DNA of 64,000 nucleotides from Pseudomonas laurylsulfativorans (GTDB lineage: Bacteria; Pseudomonadota; Gammaproteobacteria; Pseudomonadales; Pseudomonadaceae). Position numbers and translations under genes: made by a program. Of this stretch, positions 17,301 through 25,857 are shown one piece after another. Each line of letters starts with the position of its first letter. Position 1 is the first letter of the stretch. The notes under the pieces were generated by a model. It saw nothing but the letters and a program-made list of their open reading frames with translations. It was not told the DNA's origin and searched no databases. The stretch covers positions 744,001 to 808,000 of the forward strand of contig NZ_MUJK01000002.1 in the NCBI RefSeq assembly GCF_002906155.1, in the 5' to 3' direction.

Positions 17301-18053
17301 GTGAGCCGCCTGCTATTGAACTGCGACATCGGCGAGAGTTTCGGCAGCTGGACCATGGGTCTGGACGCAGAAATCATGCCCTTCATCGATTGCGCCAACA
17401 TCGCCTGCGGTTTTCACGCCGGCGACCCGAGCATCATGCGCAAGACCGTCAGCCTGGCCCTCAGCCACGGTGTGCAAGTTGGCGCGCACCCGGCCTATCA
17501 GGATCTGGTGGGGTTCGGCCGGCGTTCCATGGCCTATGCCACCCAGGAGCTTCAAGACATCCTGCATTACCAGATCGGCGCCCTCGACGGCATCTGCCGG
17601 GCCCAGGGTGGCCGGGTCAGTTACGTCAAACCCCATGGCGCGATGTACAACGACATGATGGCCAATCCGGTCCAGCTGCGGGCCGTGCTGCAGGCGGTGG
17701 CGTCCTATGACCGCAACCTGCCGTTGATGTTGATGGCAACCCGCGACAACAGCGCCGCCCAACAAATGGGCGATGAATACGGCGTGACCCTGTGGTTCGA
17801 GGCCTTCGCCGATCGGGCTTACGACAGTGCCGGCAGACTGCTCTCGCGACAACTGCCGGGAGCGGTGCATCACGATCCGGAAAAAATCATCGAACAGGCG
17901 CTGACGATTGCCCGTGGCGATCCGCTCACCGCCAGCGACGGCAGCGCCTTGCATTTGCAGGCCAACACCCTTTGCGTGCATGGCGACAACGCCAGTTCGG
18001 TCGCAGCCGTACAACGTATCCGTGAAGCCTTGAACCGGCAGATCGCGTCATGA
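17301..18053 (+). CDS. pxpA: 5-oxoprolinase subunit A
   Basis: A 250-residue LamB/YcsF-family protein, one of three subunits of the prokaryotic ATP-dependent 5-oxoprolinase that opens 5-oxoproline to glutamate. The N-terminal [31 protein letters not shown] and [16 protein letters not shown] are family signatures, and [11 protein letters not shown] follows. The frame opens at a GTG at 17292, but the GTG at 17301 (MSRLLLNCD) has AGGAG at 17288-17292 as its RBS. Its last four bases overlap pxpB (ATGA). Confidence 0.93.
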   Translation: MSRLLLNCDIGESFGSWTMGLDAEIMPFIDCANIACGFHAGDPSIMRKTVSLALSHGVQVGAHPAYQDLVGFGRRSMAYATQELQDILHYQIGALDGICRAQGGRVSYVKPHGAMYNDMMANPVQLRAVLQAVASYDRNLPLMLMATRDNSAAQQMGDEYGVTLWFEAFADRAYDSAGRLLSRQLPGAVHHDPEKIIEQALTIARGDPLTASDGSALHLQANTLCVHGDNASSVAAVQRIREALNRQIAS

Positions 18054-18754
18054 AGCTGCGGGTGGAAGTGGTGGCGCTGGATTGCCTGATGGTGCGCCTG
18101 TTCGATGACATTGCCGAAACCAACATGCCATGGATGCTGGCGGCCAGTGAAAGTCTGCACACGGCATTCGCCGGGCATCTGATCGATCTGGTGCCGTCTT
18201 ACACCACCTTGATGGTGCATTACGACCTGACCGCGCTGAGTCCTGCCCAGGCCCGGGAATTGATTGCCGAAGCCTTGATCGACCTGTCGCCCAACGCGCA
18301 TGCCCGCGGCCAATGTCATGTGTTGCCGGTGTGGTACGACTTGAGTGTCGGACCGGAATTGAGCCTGTTGTCGCAGCGCAGCGGATTGGCGGTGGAGGAG
18401 GTGATCCGTCGGCACAGCGAGCGTGAATATCAGGTGTTCGCCCTGGGCTTTGCGCCGGGCTTCGCCTTCATGGGGCTGGTGGAAGAGGTGCTCGCCGCGC
18501 CGCGTCTGAGCACGCCACGCAAGAAAGTCGCCGCCGGCAGTGTCGGCATCGCGGAACGACAGACGGCGGCTTACCCGGTGGTGTCGCCCGGCGGCTGGAA
18601 CCTGATCGGCCGCACGCCGGCCAGATTGTTCGATCGCCACCGTGACGGCTACAGCCTGATGCAGCCGGGCGATACGGTGCGCTTCGAAGCCGTCGGCCAT
18701 GCCGAGTTCATTAATCTGGGCGGTGACGATACGCCTCTGGAGGCGCAGGCATGA
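18050..18754 (+). CDS. pxpB: 5-oxoprolinase subunit B (KipI-like)
   Basis: A 234-residue protein of the allophanate hydrolase subunit 1/KipI family, which forms the PxpBC subcomplex that handles ATP-dependent activation of 5-oxoproline. [14 protein letters not shown] and [15 protein letters not shown], followed by [11 protein letters not shown], are the conserved family core. The start overlaps the pxpA stop and the stop overlaps the pxpC start, so the three genes are translationally coupled. Confidence 0.93.
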   Translation: MKLRVEVVALDCLMVRLFDDIAETNMPWMLAASESLHTAFAGHLIDLVPSYTTLMVHYDLTALSPAQARELIAEALIDLSPNAHARGQCHVLPVWYDLSVGPELSLLSQRSGLAVEEVIRRHSEREYQVFALGFAPGFAFMGLVEEVLAAPRLSTPRKKVAAGSVGIAERQTAAYPVVSPGGWNLIGRTPARLFDRHRDGYSLMQPGDTVRFEAVGHAEFINLGGDDTPLEAQA

Positions 18755-19668
18755 GCCGTCTGATGATTGAAGCGAGCACGGCGTTGTGCCTGCTGCAGGA
18801 TGCTGGTCGGTTCGGCGTGCGGCATCTGGGCGTGACCCAGGGCGGCGCGGCCGATTGGCGTTCGATGTCCTGGGCCAACTGGCTGTTGGGCAACGGACTG
18901 GATGCGCCGGTAATCGAAATCACCCTTGGTGGGTTCACCGTCGTGGCCGAAGAGGAATGCGTGCTGGCCTTGGCCGGAGCGGATCTCGGCGCGCAGATAG
19001 ACGGCGAGGCGCTGGCACCGTGGCGCAGTTTTCGGCTGCACAAAGGCCAGCGATTGCGTTTCACCCAGCCGTTGCTCGGCGCCAGGGCCTATCTGGCGGC
19101 GCCGGGTGGTTTCGATGCGCCGAAGGTGTTGGGCAGCAGTGCGACGGTGGTCCGTGAGGAGCTTGGTGGCCTGGATGGCATGGGCCGTGCGCTGGGTAAA
19201 GGCGCGAGCTTGAGCTATTCGGGCAACTCGGTGATGTTGCTGCGCGAATTGACCGCAGACCAGCGGCCTGACCTGAACCTTGATACTCCGTTGGATCTGG
19301 TCCTCGGTGCACAGATCGGTGAGTTCAGCGGGCAGAGCCTGTTCGATGCGTTCAACAGCGTGTGGAACCTCGACAGCCGTGCCGACCGGATGGGCATTCG
19401 CCTGCTGGGCACCGCGTTGCAGTACCAGGGCAAACCGATGATTTCCGAGGGGATACCGCTGGGGGCGGTGCAGGTGCCGCCCGACGGGCAGCCGATAGTG
19501 TTGCTCAATGATCGGCAGACCATTGGCGGTTATCCGCGCCTGGGGGCGTTGACGCCGTTGGCGCTGGCGCGATTGGCGCAGTGCTTGCCGGGGGCGCCGG
19601 TGCGGTTACGGCCGGTGGTGCAGGATGTGGCACATCGTGAACATGTCGAGTATTTGCAGCGCTTTTAA
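18751..19668 (+). CDS. pxpC: 5-oxoprolinase subunit C (biotin-dependent carboxyltransferase-like)
   Basis: A 305-residue KipA/allophanate hydrolase subunit 2 protein, partner of PxpB. DAGRFGVRHLGVTQGGAADW is the family's N-terminal signature, and SEGIPLGAVQVPPDGQPIVL with the adjoining NDRQTIGGYPRLG is the conserved C-terminal block. It is the last gene of the unit; a REPIN begins directly at its stop codon. No biotin-carrier gene is present, as expected for 5-oxoprolinase rather than urea carboxylase. Confidence 0.93.
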   Translation: MSRLMIEASTALCLLQDAGRFGVRHLGVTQGGAADWRSMSWANWLLGNGLDAPVIEITLGGFTVVAEEECVLALAGADLGAQIDGEALAPWRSFRLHKGQRLRFTQPLLGARAYLAAPGGFDAPKVLGSSATVVREELGGLDGMGRALGKGASLSYSGNSVMLLRELTADQRPDLNLDTPLDLVLGAQIGEFSGQSLFDAFNSVWNLDSRADRMGIRLLGTALQYQGKPMISEGIPLGAVQVPPDGQPIVLLNDRQTIGGYPRLGALTPLALARLAQCLPGAPVRLRPVVQDVAHREHVEYLQRF

Positions 19669-19803
19669 CTGTGGCGAGGGGGCTTGCCCCCGTTGGGTTG
19701 CGAAGCGACCCCAAAACCTGCAACCGCGGTGTGTCAGAAACTCCGCATGCTTTGGTTTTACGACTGCTGCGCAGCCGGACGGGGGCAAGCCCCCTCGCCA
19801 CAG
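19669..19803. repeat. REPIN, GGCGAGGGGGC family
   Basis: CTGTGGCGAGGGGGC and its inverse GCCCCCTCGCCACAG bracket a spacer of about 85 bp. It lies between the convergent pxpC and VWA genes. Confidence 0.9.
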
Positions 19804-19813
19804 GGACCATGCG

Positions 19814-20992
19814 TTACTTGGACAAAAACCGCATCCCTTCCTCCAACCCCCGCAAGGTCAGCGGATACATCTGGTCTTCAATCAAATCGCGCACGATGTT
19901 GGTCGAAGAGGTGTAGCCCCAGGTGTCCTTCGGATAGGGGTTGATCCAGATAAGCTTCTTGTACTTCTCCTTGAACCGCTGCATCCACACGTAACCGGCT
20001 TCTTCGTTCCAGTGCTCGACGCTGCCGCCCGCCTGGGTGATTTCGTAGGGCGCCATGGCCGCGTCACCGATGAAGATCACTTTGTAGTCGGCGCCGTACT
20101 TGTGCAGCAGGTCCATGGTCGAGGTGCGCTCGGAGGTGCGGCGCATGTTGTTCTTCCACACCGATTCATAAATGAAGTTGTGGAAGTAGAAGTACTCCAG
20201 ATGCTTGAACTCGGTCTTGCAGGCCGAGAACAATTCTTCGCAAATCTTCACGTGGGCGTCCATCGAGCCGCCGATGTCGAACAGCAGCAAGAGCTTGACG
20301 GTGTTGCGCCGTTCCGGGCGCATCTGGATGTTCAGCAGCCCGGCGTCCTTGGCGGTGTGGTCGATGGTGCCATCGATGTCCAGCTCTTCCGCCGCGCCCT
20401 GACGGGCGAACTTGCGCAGGCGGCGCAGGGCGACCTTGATGTTGCGGGTGCCCAGCTCGACCGAATCGTCGAGGTTCTTGTATTCGCGCTGGTCCCAGAC
20501 CTTGGCCGCCTTGCCCTGGCGCTTGCCAGCGTCGCCGACCCGAATGCCTTCCGGGTTGAAACCACCGGAACCGAACGGGCTGGTGCCGCCGGTGCCGATC
20601 CACTTGTTACCACCGGCGTGGCGTTCCTTCTGCTCTTCGAGGCGTTTCTTGAACTCTTCGATCAGCTTGTCCAGGCCGCCGAGGGACTGGATCGCCGCGC
20701 GCTCTTCATCGGTCAGCGAGCGTTCGAACTCCTTGCGCAGCCAGTCTTCGGGAATCAGCGCCTGCAGGTGATCGTCGAGCTTTTCCAGACCGTTGAAGTA
20801 GGCACCGAACGCCCGGTCGAACTTGTCGAAATGCCGTTCGTCCTTCACCAGGATCGCCCGCGACAGGTAATAGAACTCGTCCATGTCGGCGAACGTCACG
20901 CGCTGTTTCAGCGCGTTGATCAGGTCCAGCAGTTCACGTACCGAGACCGGCACCTTGGCTGCGCGCATTTCATTGAACAGGTTGAGCAGCAT
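19814..20992 (-). CDS. CoxE-like VWA-domain protein
   Basis: A 392-residue cytoplasmic protein with a C-terminal von Willebrand A domain. The metal-adhesion motif appears as LLLFDIGGSMDAHVKICEEL, that is DxGxS instead of the usual DxSxS, with a Thr/Asp-containing region further on (VIFIGDAAMAPYEI). The N-terminal third is charged and helical (LIEEFKKRLEEQKERHAGG). It lies 12 bp downstream of a MoxR ATPase in the same direction, the standard MoxR-VWA chaperone pair that activates or inserts cofactors into a client. No client enzyme is adjacent. Confidence 0.87.
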   Translation of the reverse strand: MLLNLFNEMRAAKVPVSVRELLDLINALKQRVTFADMDEFYYLSRAILVKDERHFDKFDRAFGAYFNGLEKLDDHLQALIPEDWLRKEFERSLTDEERAAIQSLGGLDKLIEEFKKRLEEQKERHAGGNKWIGTGGTSPFGSGGFNPEGIRVGDAGKRQGKAAKVWDQREYKNLDDSVELGTRNIKVALRRLRKFARQGAAEELDIDGTIDHTAKDAGLLNIQMRPERRNTVKLLLLFDIGGSMDAHVKICEELFSACKTEFKHLEYFYFHNFIYESVWKNNMRRTSERTSTMDLLHKYGADYKVIFIGDAAMAPYEITQAGGSVEHWNEEAGYVWMQRFKEKYKKLIWINPYPKDTWGYTSSTNIVRDLIEDQMYPLTLRGLEEGMRFLSK

Positions 20993-21004
20993 GGCATCAG
21001 CCTC

Positions 21005-21850
21005 TTAGCGGGTGCCGCGACGGCTCATGAACGCCAGACGCTCCAGCAGTTGCACGTCCTGTTCGTTTTTCACCAGCGCACCGGCCAGCGGCGGGATGGC
21101 CTTGGTCGGATCGCGCTCGCGCAGCACCGCTTCGCCGATGTTGTCGGCCATCAGTAACTTCAGCCAGTCCACCAGTTCGGAGGTCGAAGGCTTCTTCTTC
21201 AGGCCCGGCACCTTGCGCACGTCGAAGAACACGTCCAGCGCTTCGCTGACCAGGTCCTTCTTGATGTCTGGGTAGTGCACATCGACGATCTTTTGCAGCG
21301 TGGTACGGTCAGGGAAGGCGATGTAGTGGAAGAAGCAGCGCCGCAGGAAGGCGTCCGGCAGCTCTTTCTCGTTGTTGGAGGTAATGATGATGATCGGACG
21401 CTTCTTGGCCTTGATGGTCTCGTCGATCTCGTAGACATAGAACTCCATCTTGTCGAGTTCTTGCAGCAGGTCGTTGGGGAATTCGATGTCGGCCTTGTCG
21501 ATTTCGTCGATCAGCAGGATGACCCGCTCTTCGGATTCGAAGGCTTCCCAGAGCTTGCCCTTTTTCAGGTAATTGCGAACGTCATGGACTTTTTCGTTGC
21601 CCAGTTGCGAGTCGCGCAGGCGGCTGACCGCGTCGTACTCGTACAGGCCTTGATGGGCCTTGGTGGTGGACTTGATGTGCCAGGTGATCAGCTTGGCGCC
21701 AAAGGATTCGGCCAGTTGCTCGGCGAGCATGGTCTTGCCGGTGCCCGGTTCGCCCTTGACCAGCAACGGCCGCTCCAGGGTGATGGCGGCGTTGACCGCC
21801 AGCTTCAGGTCATCGGTGGCGACGTAGGCCTGGGTGCCTTCGAACTTCAT
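21005..21850 (-). CDS. MoxR-family AAA+ ATPase
   Basis: A 281-residue AAA+ protein. LVKGEPGTGKTMLAEQLAES is Walker A (about residues 34-53), RVILLIDEIDKADIEFPND is Walker B, and IIIITSNNEKELPDAFLRRC contains sensor 1 and the Arg finger. These ATPases act as chaperones with a VWA partner, here the gene immediately downstream. The ATG at 21850 begins MKFEGTQAYVATDDL. The pair is probably an operon with the upstream gap as its promoter. Confidence 0.92.
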   Translation of the reverse strand: MKFEGTQAYVATDDLKLAVNAAITLERPLLVKGEPGTGKTMLAEQLAESFGAKLITWHIKSTTKAHQGLYEYDAVSRLRDSQLGNEKVHDVRNYLKKGKLWEAFESEERVILLIDEIDKADIEFPNDLLQELDKMEFYVYEIDETIKAKKRPIIIITSNNEKELPDAFLRRCFFHYIAFPDRTTLQKIVDVHYPDIKKDLVSEALDVFFDVRKVPGLKKKPSTSELVDWLKLLMADNIGEAVLRERDPTKAIPPLAGALVKNEQDVQLLERLAFMSRRGTR

Positions 21851-21997
21851 CTGCTAATCCTCGAACGGTAACGCCGACCTGAACGAGGCAGGGCGGGGGG
21901 CGCAATAAAATGGTCAGCCCCGACTATAACGCGGTGCCCGGTCGACTGTGAACGCAGACGGCTTATTCAGTCTCTGAATGGGGCGTCACTCGGTGAC

Positions 21998-23074
21998 TCA
22001 GCCGGCATCCGGCTTGGGTCGTTCATACCGCGCATTGAACGCCTGGATGAAACCGTTGCGTAAAATCTGCAAAAAAGCCTGGAACGCGCTGACATCTTGC
22101 TGATGTACGTTGCCTTTGAGTTCGACCCGGGTCGCAAACTGGTTCTTGCCCTGGTTTTTCAACACGGTCTCGGTACCGCCGACAAGGGCTTCCCAAATCG
22201 AACGGAACAGCCCTTTGTCCTTGTTTTCCACATCCTGCTGCCAGTTGAATACGTCGACATCGCGCAGCAACGGCTTGATATAGCCAGTCAGTCGCGCCTT
22301 GTCGGCTTTGGCTTCGATCACCACGTCGCCATGTCCGGCATTGAAGTCGAACTTACCGTAGGCCGCGGCGAAGTCGTTCATGCGCTTGAGCTCGATATCC
22401 CTGGCGCGCAAGCGAAACTCGAAGTCCTCGAAGTTGCTCAAGGGGTCGAACGTGGCCGTGGTTTCCAGTGGAGCGTGCCCCAGCAGCAGGGCTTTGCCTT
22501 CAAAGCGTGCGTCGCGCTTGCCCTTGGTGTCGACCACGTTGGTCAGGTTGAAAATGCTGGCGTCCACCTTCGTGGCGTTCATGTTCACCGGCGGTTTGGA
22601 GTTGAAGTTGCGAAAGCTGATCTTGCCATCGCTGATCCGTACTTCGTTCAGGGTAATGGGCAGCAGCTTGCCCAATTGTGCACGCCAGTCGGTGCCCTGG
22701 CCGGTCTGAGAGTGTTGCTTGTTGGCGCCGCCGTCGACGAAGTTGACCTCGGGATGGATGAACTGCACCTGGGCCACCACCGCGTGGTCGTACCACAGTG
22801 AATGCCAACTGACCGAGAGGTCGATCAACGGCGCGTTGACGAAAGGTACCGGAACCTTGCCATCGACCTTGACGATTTTCAGTCCGTTGATTTTGTAGGC
22901 GCCGCGCCACAGTGCCAGGTCCACGTCGGCGATTTGGCCCCGGTAGTCCCCCATGTCCGCCAGCCTCTCATTAAGGTAGTTGCGCACCAGATAGGGCAAA
23001 GCGATGTGTAGCGTAATCAGCAGCACAACGAGGCCGATGAGGGTCCACAGGGGCCAGCTGTATCGACGTTTCAT
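21998..23074 (-). CDS. DUF748 (AsmA-like) inner-membrane protein
   Basis: A 358-residue protein with one N-terminal membrane helix (WPLWTLIGLVVLLITLHIAL) and a long periplasmic part rich in amphipathic beta strands, as in AsmA/DUF748 proteins linked to lipid transport and outer-membrane homeostasis. LADMGDYRGQIADVDLALWR and INGLKIVKVDGKVPVPF are the DUF748 start. The ATG at 23074 (MKRRYSWPLW) is preferred because the longer frame from 23113 adds a polar tail before the helix. It diverges from cysK. Confidence 0.82.
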   Translation of the reverse strand: MKRRYSWPLWTLIGLVVLLITLHIALPYLVRNYLNERLADMGDYRGQIADVDLALWRGAYKINGLKIVKVDGKVPVPFVNAPLIDLSVSWHSLWYDHAVVAQVQFIHPEVNFVDGGANKQHSQTGQGTDWRAQLGKLLPITLNEVRISDGKISFRNFNSKPPVNMNATKVDASIFNLTNVVDTKGKRDARFEGKALLLGHAPLETTATFDPLSNFEDFEFRLRARDIELKRMNDFAAAYGKFDFNAGHGDVVIEAKADKARLTGYIKPLLRDVDVFNWQQDVENKDKGLFRSIWEALVGGTETVLKNQGKNQFATRVELKGNVHQQDVSAFQAFLQILRNGFIQAFNARYERPKPDAG

Positions 23075-23203
23075 GGTGGCAAATCTCTGGCGATCTAAAG
23101 CCATTGACTGCACTGATCAGCGGACGTTCGACCTGACTGGACGCCTGCGGGCAAGAGGCTTACCTTGATGCCCTATTTCAATGCTGTCGTTAAGGACCCA
23201 GCC

Positions 23204-24178
23204 ATGAGCCGTATTTTCGCTGACAACGCCCACTCCATCGGCAATACGCCGCTGGTGCAGATCAATCGCATTGCGCCGCGTGGTGTGACCATCCTGGCCA
23301 AGATCGAAGGGCGCAACCCCGGTTACTCGGTCAAGTGCCGGATCGGCGCGAACATGATCTGGGACGCCGAGAGCAACGGCAAACTCAAGCCGGGCATGAC
23401 CATCGTCGAACCCACCTCCGGCAATACCGGCATTGGCCTGGCTTTCGTGGCCGCCGCCCGTGGCTACAAACTGATGCTGACCATGCCGGCGTCCATGAGC
23501 ATCGAACGGCGCAAGGTGCTCAAGGCACTGGGTGCCGAACTGGTGTTGACCGAGCCGGCCAAAGGCATGAAAGGCGCTATCGAGAGAGCCGGTGAAATTG
23601 TTGCCAGCGACCCGTCGAAGTACTTCATGCCGGCGCAGTTCGACAACCCGGCCAACCCGGCCATCCACGAAAAAACCACCGGCCCGGAAATCTGGAACGA
23701 TACCGACGGCGCAGTCGATGTGCTGGTAGCAGGCGTCGGAACAGGGGGAACCATCACCGGGGTTTCACGGTATATCAAGAATACCCAGGGCAAACCGATT
23801 CTCTCGGTGGCGGTGGAGCCGGCGGTGTCGCCGGTGATCACCCAGGCCCTGGCCGGTGAAGAGATCAAGCCGAGCCCGCACAAGATCCAGGGCATCGGTG
23901 CCGGTTTCGTGCCGAAGAACCTCGATTTGTCGATTGTCGATCGGGTGGAGCTGGTCAGCGACGAAGAGTCCAAGGCCATGGCCTTGCGCTTGATGCAGGA
24001 AGAGGGAATTTTGTGCGGGATTTCCTGCGGCGCCGCCATGGCCGTGGCTGTTCGACTGGCGGAGACCCCGGAAATGCAGGGCAAGACCATCGTCGTGATC
24101 CTGCCTGATTCCGGTGAGCGCTATCTGTCGAGCATGCTGTTCAGTGATCTGTTTACCGAGCAGGAGAACAAGCAGTAA
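23204..24178 (+). CDS. cysK: Cysteine synthase A
   Basis: A 324-residue PLP enzyme making L-cysteine from O-acetylserine and sulfide. The PLP lysine lies in [31 protein letters not shown] is the substrate-binding loop, and [17 protein letters not shown] the phosphate-binding glycine loop. Length and the N-terminus [20 protein letters not shown] fit CysK rather than the shorter CysM. The ATG at 23204 has TAAGGA 8 bases upstream; the frame is open back to 23165. Confidence 0.93.
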   Translation: MSRIFADNAHSIGNTPLVQINRIAPRGVTILAKIEGRNPGYSVKCRIGANMIWDAESNGKLKPGMTIVEPTSGNTGIGLAFVAAARGYKLMLTMPASMSIERRKVLKALGAELVLTEPAKGMKGAIERAGEIVASDPSKYFMPAQFDNPANPAIHEKTTGPEIWNDTDGAVDVLVAGVGTGGTITGVSRYIKNTQGKPILSVAVEPAVSPVITQALAGEEIKPSPHKIQGIGAGFVPKNLDLSIVDRVELVSDEESKAMALRLMQEEGILCGISCGAAMAVAVRLAETPEMQGKTIVVILPDSGERYLSSMLFSDLFTEQENKQ

Positions 24179-24319
24179 ACACTAGACATTGGCGAGTCGT
24201 GTCTGGCGGTGATGGCTGAGGCGTTGTCGCTGGTTGCGACCTGTTGATCTGCTCCGGTTGATGATGGATTTGCATCAGCCGGCGTTCAGGCTCCTCATGT
24301 TAAGAAATGCTTTGTTGCA

Positions 24320-24340
24320 CATTCATTAACATTGAATGTT
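24320..24340. promoter_or_regulatory. Palindrome in the lpxO upstream region
   Basis: ACATTC and GAATGT are separated by 9 bp of AT-rich sequence (ATTAACATT), about 105 bp before the lpxO start. The size and base composition suit a regulator half-site pair. It is not recognisable to me as a PhoP or PmrA box. Confidence 0.35.
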
Positions 24341-24443
24341 GAAAAATGCAGGTTATTCAGCTGGTCGCTAGTGTCTATCATGGCAGCAGCCACGTCGGGC
24401 AATGGACGTGGCGCAGTATCGTTTATCTTCAAAGGAGTTGTTG

Positions 24444-25382
24444 ATGACCTTATCGTTTGCCGCGAAGGCCTCGTTGTTGTTGCTGTTTCTTGGCAGCACC
24501 CTCTATGTGCATTTACGTGGCAAGGCGCGTCTGCCGGTATTGCGCCAGTTCGTCAATCATTCGGCACTGTTCGCACCCTATAACGCCTTGATGTACCTGT
24601 TTTCCGGTGTGCCTTCGAAACCGTATCTGGATCGCAGTAAGTTCCCGGAACTGGATGTACTCAGGGACAACTGGGAGGTGATTCGCGACGAAGCGATGCA
24701 TTTGTTCGACGAGGGGTATATCCGCGCAGCGGCAAAGAACAACGACGCCGGTTTTGGTTCGTTCTTCAAGAAAGGTTGGAAGCGTTTCTATCTCAAGTGG
24801 TACGACAAACCACTGCCTTCTGCCGAAGCCCTGTGCCCGAGAACCGTGGCGCTGGTCAGCAGCATTCCCAACGTCAAAGGCGCCATGTTCGCGCTGCTGC
24901 CGGGCGACAGCCACCTCAACCCGCATCGCGATCCGTTTGCCGGCTCCCTGCGCTATCACCTGGGCCTGTCCACCCCCAATTCCGATGATTGCCGCATCTT
25001 TGTCGACGGCCAGGTTTACGCCTGGCGCGATGGTGAAGACGTGATGTTCGACGAAACCTATGTGCACTGGGTCAAGAACGAAACGCAAATGACCCGGGTC
25101 ATCCTGTTCTGCGATATCGAACGTCCGCTGAGCAATCGCTTCATGACCCGCATCAATCGCAGCATCAGCGCCTGGCTGGGTCGTGCCACGGCACCTCAGA
25201 ATCTGGACGACGAGCGCGTGGGCGGGATCAACCAGGCCTACGCCTGGAGCAAGAATTCCAGCGATAAATTCAGTGGTGTGATCAAGCAATGGAAGCGACG
25301 CAATCCCAAGGCGTACCGTGTGCTGCGCCCGGTATTGGCGGTGGTGGTGCTGACGTTGTTGGGGTATTGGTTGTTTGGCTGA
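24444..25382 (+). CDS. lpxO: Lipid A hydroxylase, aspartyl/asparaginyl beta-hydroxylase family
   Basis: A 312-residue Fe(II)/2-oxoglutarate-dependent dioxygenase that probably adds a 2-hydroxyl group to a lipid A secondary acyl chain at the inner membrane. Membrane helices lie at both ends (AKASLLLLFLGSTLYVHL and VLAVVVLTLLGYWLF). The iron site is HLNPHRDPFAGSLRYHL (first His and Asp) and TYVHWVKNETQMTRVILFCD (second His and 2-OG Arg). The ATG at 24444 has AAAGGAG 6 bases upstream. Pseudomonads often carry two LpxO genes; which one this is cannot be said. Confidence 0.88.
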   Translation: MTLSFAAKASLLLLFLGSTLYVHLRGKARLPVLRQFVNHSALFAPYNALMYLFSGVPSKPYLDRSKFPELDVLRDNWEVIRDEAMHLFDEGYIRAAAKNNDAGFGSFFKKGWKRFYLKWYDKPLPSAEALCPRTVALVSSIPNVKGAMFALLPGDSHLNPHRDPFAGSLRYHLGLSTPNSDDCRIFVDGQVYAWRDGEDVMFDETYVHWVKNETQMTRVILFCDIERPLSNRFMTRINRSISAWLGRATAPQNLDDERVGGINQAYAWSKNSSDKFSGVIKQWKRRNPKAYRVLRPVLAVVVLTLLGYWLFG

Positions 25383-25390
25383 AGCCGGAT

Positions 25391-25421
25391 AAAAAAACCG
25401 CTCGTTGTGAGCGGTTTTTTT
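25391..25421 (+). terminator. Intrinsic terminator of lpxO
   Basis: ACCGCT and AGCGGT stem, 7-base loop, flanked by A7 on the left and T7 on the right, starting 9 bp after the lpxO stop. Confidence 0.9.
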
Positions 25422-25498
25422 ATGGCTCTTCACGCAATCCCTGAATGTTCCTCCAACCGCACAAGGCAGGCATTGTGCCGACTGTCGTTGCCGAGTCG

Positions 25499-25527
25499 TT
25501 GCAATCCATGTCGTACGCTGGTTATAG
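25499..25527 (+). promoter_or_regulatory. Candidate sigma-70 promoter of the EamA leader
   Basis: TTGCAA (25499-25504) and TTATAG (25522-25527) are separated by exactly 17 bp. The predicted start near 25534 would give a leader of about 325 nt before the EamA start that carries the 54-codon ORF. Confidence 0.5.
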
Positions 25528-25583
25528 TCGGCGCACAGTGAGTTTCCAACTCACTTTTTATCCCTCGAGCAAAGATCAGCCCA

Positions 25584-25748
25584 ATGCCTGCATCCCTCAT
25601 CAACGCGGTAGTCGATTCAGCGGTCAACGCTGGCGTCGTGCCGTGCGGGAATCAGCAGCCCGGGCAGATCAGTCATTACCCCCCACCTGTCAGTAGCACG
25701 CCGGTGTGCGCAGTCGTATCACCGCCAGGCGTTGGCATTTCGGGCTGA
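25584..25748 (+). CDS. Small ORF (54 aa), possible leader peptide upstream of EamA gene
   Basis: The ORF begins MPASLINAVVDSAVNAG and ends ...PPGVGISG. It is rich in Val, Pro, Ser and Gly, has two cysteines (VPCGNQQ and TPVCAVV), and shows no signal peptide or membrane helix. It starts about 50 nt after a good promoter and ends 109 bp before the EamA start. Its stop codon lies within the palindrome GCTGATCAGC. The upstream AAAGA is a weak RBS. It may be a leader peptide or an independent small protein. I do not recognise the family. Confidence 0.45.
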   Translation: MPASLINAVVDSAVNAGVVPCGNQQPGQISHYPPPVSSTPVCAVVSPPGVGISG

Positions 25749-25857
25749 TCAGCTGCTTTCTGCTGTTCCATGCACGTCTGAAAAGCACCCGCCTGAAAAA
25801 ACTACTGAATTTCAGCCTTGGCTGAGTTGGCTTTTTGCCTGACTACAGGTGGTATTC
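25749..25857 (+). promoter_or_regulatory. Leader with overlapping hairpins before the EamA gene
   Basis: The segment holds TCAGCC-TT-GGCTGA (25812-25825). An alternative pairing of AGCC (25814) with GGCT (25829-25832) runs directly into TTTT. The two structures are mutually exclusive, so the second could act as a weak terminator inside the leader. The rest of the gap from lpxO (25422-25498) shows nothing recognisable. Confidence 0.35.

Noticed and set aside
19625..21157. 510-codon plus-strand frame opposite the VWA gene
   Set aside because: It begins inside pxpC, crosses a REPIN and opposes the VWA protein. It is a shadow.
25445..25696. 83-codon plus-strand frame before the EamA gene
   Set aside because: It starts upstream of the predicted promoter, has no RBS and overlaps the better placed 54-codon ORF in another frame.
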